Of a DNA stretch of 64,000 nt, positions 61,296 to 64,000 are shown one piece after another. The stretch lies in the NCBI RefSeq assembly GCF_036010485.1, contig NZ_CP108568.1:186001-250000 (forward strand), given 5' to 3'. The position numbers were made by a program, and so were the translations under genes. Under the pieces are notes generated by a model. The model saw only the letters and a program-made list of their open reading frames with translations. It was not told the origin of the DNA and did no database searches. Position 1 is the first letter of the stretch. Each line of letters starts with the position of its first letter. This DNA is from Streptomyces sp. NBC_01198 (GTDB lineage Bacteria > Actinomycetota > Actinomycetes > Streptomycetales > Streptomycetaceae).

Positions 61296-62444
61296 TCACA
61301 CGCCGGCGCCGGCGGGTGCCACCGGGCGGACGGAGGTGCTCGTGGCGTTGTTCACGTTCTCCGCGCGCACCGGGTTGCGGCGCGACAGCACGACGATCAC
61401 CCCGGCCACCGCCACCGCGGCCAGGGCGATCAGCACGGTGCCGAGGGTGCCGCCGTGCACGACGGCGCCGGCGGCCAGCGCACCGACCGCAGCGGCGGCC
61501 GGCAGCGTCACCAGCCAGGCAAGGGCCATCCGGCCCGCGGTGCTCCACCGGACCTCGGCGAGCCGCCGGCCGACCCCGGCGCCCAGGATGCCGCCGGAGC
61601 AGACCTGGGTGGTGGACAGCGCGAAGCCGAGGTTGGCGGAGCTGAGGATGACCGCGGTGGCCGCCGACTCGGCGGCGAAGCCCTGCGGGGACTCGATGTC
61701 CACCAGGCCCTTGCCCATGGTCCGGATGATCCGCCAGCCGCCCAGGTAGGTGCCCATCGCGATGGCCAGCCCCGCGGTGAGGATCACCCACACCGGCGGC
61801 CCGGCGTCGTGGCCGAGCGCACCGCAGGAGATCAGCGCGAGGGTGATGACGCCCATCGTCTTCTGCGCGTCGTTGGTGCCGTGCGCGAGCGAGACGAGCG
61901 AGGCGGAGGCGATCTGGCCGGCCCTGAACCCCTTGGACACGCCGTCCTTCGGTGCGCGGGCGGTGATCCGGTACGCCAGGTAGGTGGCCGCGAGGGCGGC
62001 CAGGCCGGCCACCACCGGTGAGGCGACCGCCGGTATGAGGATCTTCTCCACGACCTTGTCGAAGTGCACCCCGTCCTGCCCGGCGCCGACCCACACCGCG
62101 CCGATCAGGCCGCCGAAGAGCGCGTGCGAGGAGCTGGAGGGCAGGCCGAGCAGCCAGGTGGCGAGGTTCCACAGGATGGCGCCGACCAGGCCCGCGAAGA
62201 TCATGCCGGGGGTGACCAGGGCGTCGTCGACGATGCCGCCGGAGATCGTCTTGGCCACCTCGGTGGACAGGAACGCGCCCGCCAGGTTCAGCACGCCGCT
62301 GATGGCGACGGCGACCTTCGGGCGCAGGGCGCCGGTCGCGATGGAGGTCGCCATCGCGTTGGCGGTGTCATGGAAACCGTTCGTGAAGTCGAAGGCCAAG
62401 GCGGTGACGATGACCATTGCCACAAGGAAGGTGATGTGGTCCAT
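61296..62444 (-). CDS. PiT family inorganic phosphate transporter
   Basis: A 382-residue transporter with about ten helices and the two inverted family signatures, FDFTNGFHDTANAMATSIATGAL near the N terminus and SLAHGTNDAQKTMGVITLAL near the middle. It imports phosphate, probably as a metal-phosphate, driven by protons. The ATG (MDHITFL) starts right before the first helix; upstream codons look non-coding. It is first in a same-strand set with the small membrane protein and PPK2. Confidence 0.92.
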   Translation of the reverse strand: MDHITFLVAMVIVTALAFDFTNGFHDTANAMATSIATGALRPKVAVAISGVLNLAGAFLSTEVAKTISGGIVDDALVTPGMIFAGLVGAILWNLATWLLGLPSSSSHALFGGLIGAVWVGAGQDGVHFDKVVEKILIPAVASPVVAGLAALAATYLAYRITARAPKDGVSKGFRAGQIASASLVSLAHGTNDAQKTMGVITLALISCGALGHDAGPPVWVILTAGLAIAMGTYLGGWRIIRTMGKGLVDIESPQGFAAESAATAVILSSANLGFALSTTQVCSGGILGAGVGRRLAEVRWSTAGRMALAWLVTLPAAAAVGALAAGAVVHGGTLGTVLIALAAVAVAGVIVVLSRRNPVRAENVNNATSTSVRPVAPAGAGV

Positions 62445-62473
62445 CGCCTCAGGGAAGCACCGGCCGGCGTACG

Positions 62474-62495
62474 GACGGGGAAGTGCAGGTGAAGT
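62474..62495 (-). promoter_or_regulatory. weak PHO-box-like direct repeat
   Basis: Read on the minus strand, ACTTCACCTGC is followed directly by ACTTCCCCGTC, two 11-base units like Streptomyces PHO-box halves (consensus near GTTCACC), about 30 bases before the PiT start. The match is degenerate. Confidence 0.35.
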
Positions 62496-62725
62496 TGCGG
62501 TACGCACAGGAGACGTCTGTGGCACAGGTCACACGGATGCCGCTTGCTGGTCATTTCGGGCCGCCGGGGCCGGTGCCCGCTCCTCCCGCCCGGCGTGTGA
62601 CACGGGTGACGCCCCGGGCCGCAGCAGGGATGTCGGCCCCGGAGCGCCCGGTCACGCGGTCCGGCCGGGCGTGTCGCACCGCTCACCGGGCCGCAGGCCG
62701 CTGCGTGTTGTCCGGTAAGACCGGC

Positions 62726-62755
62726 TTGACAAGACTCATCCCAGGCCGAAAATAT
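62726..62755 (+). promoter_or_regulatory. probable promoter of the LAxTG protein gene
   Basis: TTGACA at 62726-62731 and AAATAT at 62750-62755 (18-base spacer) in the plus direction, in a locally AT-rich patch. The same pair of hexamers is used in the CebR-controlled promoter near 54.1 kb. Confidence 0.5.
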
Positions 62756-62904
62756 GCCTTTTGATCCCGGCTCCGGTGCGGCCCCGGCGCGTTCACCGCG
62801 TCCCGGCCGCCGCCACCGCGCACGCTGGTGCGGCGTGCGCGGAGCTCATCTCCCGTGCGTGACCCCCGGGTTGTCACTGTCATCGAGGGAGGGGTGCCGG
62901 TCTG

Positions 62905-63789
62905 ATGTCTCGACGCACCGTCACATTGCAGATTGCGGCCGCCGTCACGGCGGTCGCCGCGGTCGCCGCGGTGGGGGCCGGCTCGGCCGACGCGGCCGAC
63001 CGTTCGACGTACCGGGCGCAGCACGGGGGTCCCGGCAAGCAGTCGTCGGGCGACCACTGCAGCTTCACGGTGGACGGCAAGCCATGGACGGCCGGCCAGG
63101 GCCTGTCGTCCATCACGCCCACCGCCGACGGGAAGATCAGCATCGGCGTGAAGGGCTCCGGCGGCGCGTGCACCGTCTCGCTGGCGGCCTACCTGGCGCA
63201 CGGCGCCGACTTCGCCAGCTCCGGCCAGCAGGTGCTCACCGACTTCGCCACGGTCTCGCTGGCCAAGCGCGAGCACGGCACCCTGACCATCACCGCCCCG
63301 ATCGCGGGCTGCTTCGCACAGATCGACCTGTACAAGGGCAGCACCGAATACGACGGCGGTACGGGTGCGGGCCACGGCCCGGCGCCCAAGGGTCCCGACG
63401 GCGCGGTCATCGGCGGCAACCTGCTGGCGTCCTGGAACGGGCCGGTGGGCGGCAAGGACTGCGTCGACCAGCCGACCACCCCCCCGGCCGGCCCCTCGAC
63501 GTCGGCGACGACCTCGACGTCGGCCTCGCCGTCGACCACGGCCGGCACTCCGGCACCCAGCGACTCCTCGTCGCCCGCCACCTCCTCGCCCGCGACCACG
63601 TCGCCCGCGGCCGTCGACGCGACCGGCTCCGCGTCGGCCTCGCCGACCGCGACCGGCGACCAGTCGCTGGCGTCCACCGGCGGCGGCAGCAACACCGGCC
63701 TGCTGCTCGGCCTGGCGGCGGCGCTCGTCGCGGCCGGCGGCGGCGTGACCTACGCGCTGCGCAGGCGGGGCGCGGGCCGCGCACACTGA
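62905..63789 (+). CDS. LAxTG-anchored secreted surface protein
   Basis: A 294-residue exported protein: signal peptide (MSRRTVTLQIAAAVTAVAAV, cleavage after ADAAD), a globular domain to about 188 with four cysteines, a Thr/Ser/Pro/Ala stalk (190-253), LASTG at 255-259, hydrophobic helix and RRRGAGRAH. LAxTG is the recognition motif of Streptomyces class E sortases, so it should be linked to the peptidoglycan. No sortase E gene lies beside it. Domain function unknown. The preceding GGGAGGGGTGCCGGTCTG is the likely ribosome site. Confidence 0.85.
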   Translation: MSRRTVTLQIAAAVTAVAAVAAVGAGSADAADRSTYRAQHGGPGKQSSGDHCSFTVDGKPWTAGQGLSSITPTADGKISIGVKGSGGACTVSLAAYLAHGADFASSGQQVLTDFATVSLAKREHGTLTITAPIAGCFAQIDLYKGSTEYDGGTGAGHGPAPKGPDGAVIGGNLLASWNGPVGGKDCVDQPTTPPAGPSTSATTSTSASPSTTAGTPAPSDSSSPATSSPATTSPAAVDATGSASASPTATGDQSLASTGGGSNTGLLLGLAAALVAAGGGVTYALRRRGAGRAH

Positions 63790-63805
63790 CGCGGACCCGT
63801 TCGAC

Positions 63806-63850
63806 CACGGCCCGGGCCGGGCGCCACCATGGCGCCCGGCCCGGGCCGTG
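63806..63850. terminator. 21-bp perfect bidirectional hairpin
   Basis: CACGGCCCGGGCCGGGCGCC... pairs perfectly over 21 bases with a 3-base CCA loop, between the LAxTG gene and the end of the minus-strand SMR gene. Confidence 0.82.
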
Positions 63851-63892
63851 TCGTGCGTGCGCTGCCGGGGCGCCCGGCCCGGTGGCCGGAGG

Positions 63893-64000
63893 TCAGTGGC
63901 CCGAGGTGACCTTGAGGCCGACCACCGCCACCAGCAGCAGGGCGATGAAGAAGACCCGGGCGGCGGTGGCGGGCTCGCCGAGCAGCAGCATGCCGGCCAC
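63893..64000 (-). CDS. SMR family multidrug exporter, C-terminal fragment cut by window end
   Basis: Only the last 35 residues are present: VAGMLLLGEPATAARVFFIA followed by LLLVAVVGLKVTSGH and a TGA. The LLGEPATAAR motif and the final helix are the end of small multidrug resistance (EmrE/QacE/SugE type) proteins. The start lies beyond 64000. Function by family is proton-driven export of cationic compounds or guanidinium. Confidence 0.72.
   Translation of the reverse strand: MAGMLLLGEPATAARVFFIALLLVAVVGLKVTSGH

Larger units (their letters stand above)
62445..62904. other. 460-base intergenic region between phosphate and surface-protein genes
   Basis: No gene is seen. It holds a weak PHO-box-like direct repeat facing the PiT gene (62474-62495) and a promoter-like TTGACA-N17/18-AAATAT on the plus strand (62726-62755) about 150 bases before the LAxTG gene. 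Confidence 0.5.

Noticed and set aside
1..64000. TTA codons that would mark bldA-dependent genes.
   Set aside because: I checked the visible TTA/TAA triplets inside the called genes by eye and each falls out of frame (for example GGT TAC); a computed codon count would settle it.
1..64000. CRISPR arrays, tRNA or rRNA genes, integrases, transposases or attachment sites.
   Set aside because: None seen on either strand; the direct repeats found are too few or too short for arrays.

Overview
The window is very GC-rich with strong G/C bias at third codon positions, many GTG and one TTG start, frequent ATGA/GTGA gene overlaps, perfect GC-rich hairpins between convergent genes, and actinomycete families (SpoIIE-type phosphatases, ECF sigma factors, class F sortase, CebR box, OpuC-type transporter, paralogous cysteine-free L31/L33). 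This points to a Streptomyces-like member of the Streptomycetaceae, chromosomal, with no rRNA, tRNA, phage, plasmid or CRISPR signature seen.

Layout. 1-10 kb: a methyltransferase, acetyltransferase, VOC proteins, a P-loop kinase-like protein, the L31/L33 paralogue pair, TetR, a GH16-like protein, an XRE-cupin regulator with a twin operator leading into a small membrane protein and an M20 amidohydrolase, and a divergent NAD epimerase/MarR pair. 10-20 kb: an ECF42-type sigma factor translationally coupled to its DGPF partner, the membrane transhydrogenase pntAB, a slipin, a decayed PP2C phosphatase, an aldo/keto reductase, a Tat-exported GH71/99-like enzyme with three beta-trefoil-like repeats, and a decayed MFS gene. 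20-33 kb: an osmoprotectant ABC transporter (ATPase, two permeases, lipoprotein), a divergent MFS/TetR pair with an excellent operator, PhzF-like, DUF1876, an alkylsulfatase, cyclophilin, a PfkB kinase, a baeRF3 protein and three very small genes.

33-38.5 kb is the most interesting block: two coupled secreted/membrane proteins (one VWA), then divergently a DUF4232 protein with a sortase-like tail, a class F sortase homologue lacking the usual arginine, an ECF sigma factor and a membrane DUF4232 protein overlapping it that looks like its anti-sigma factor. The two DUF4232 domains are about 75 percent identical, suggesting that a surface-displayed domain and a sensor domain share ligand or partner.

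38.5-54 kb: a GntR-DHDPS-IlvD/Edd sugar-acid operon, RNase HI, a GAF/PP2C/HATPase phosphatase, NDH-2, MarR and NAD(P)-binding proteins, a beta-phosphoglucomutase/GH65 phosphorylase operon, and soluble transhydrogenase sthA. 54-64 kb: a secreted clan-A glycosidase with FN3 and CBM2 behind a perfect CebR box, a PHP protein, GH25, a third DUF4232 lipoprotein, DedA, PPK2 and PiT (polyphosphate/phosphate), a LAxTG surface protein, and the end of an SMR exporter running off the window.

Themes: polysaccharide and disaccharide use, two different NAD(P) transhydrogenases, phosphate/polyphosphate handling, and surface display. Two genes show internal deletions that kept both ends, and almost every convergent junction holds a long perfect hairpin.
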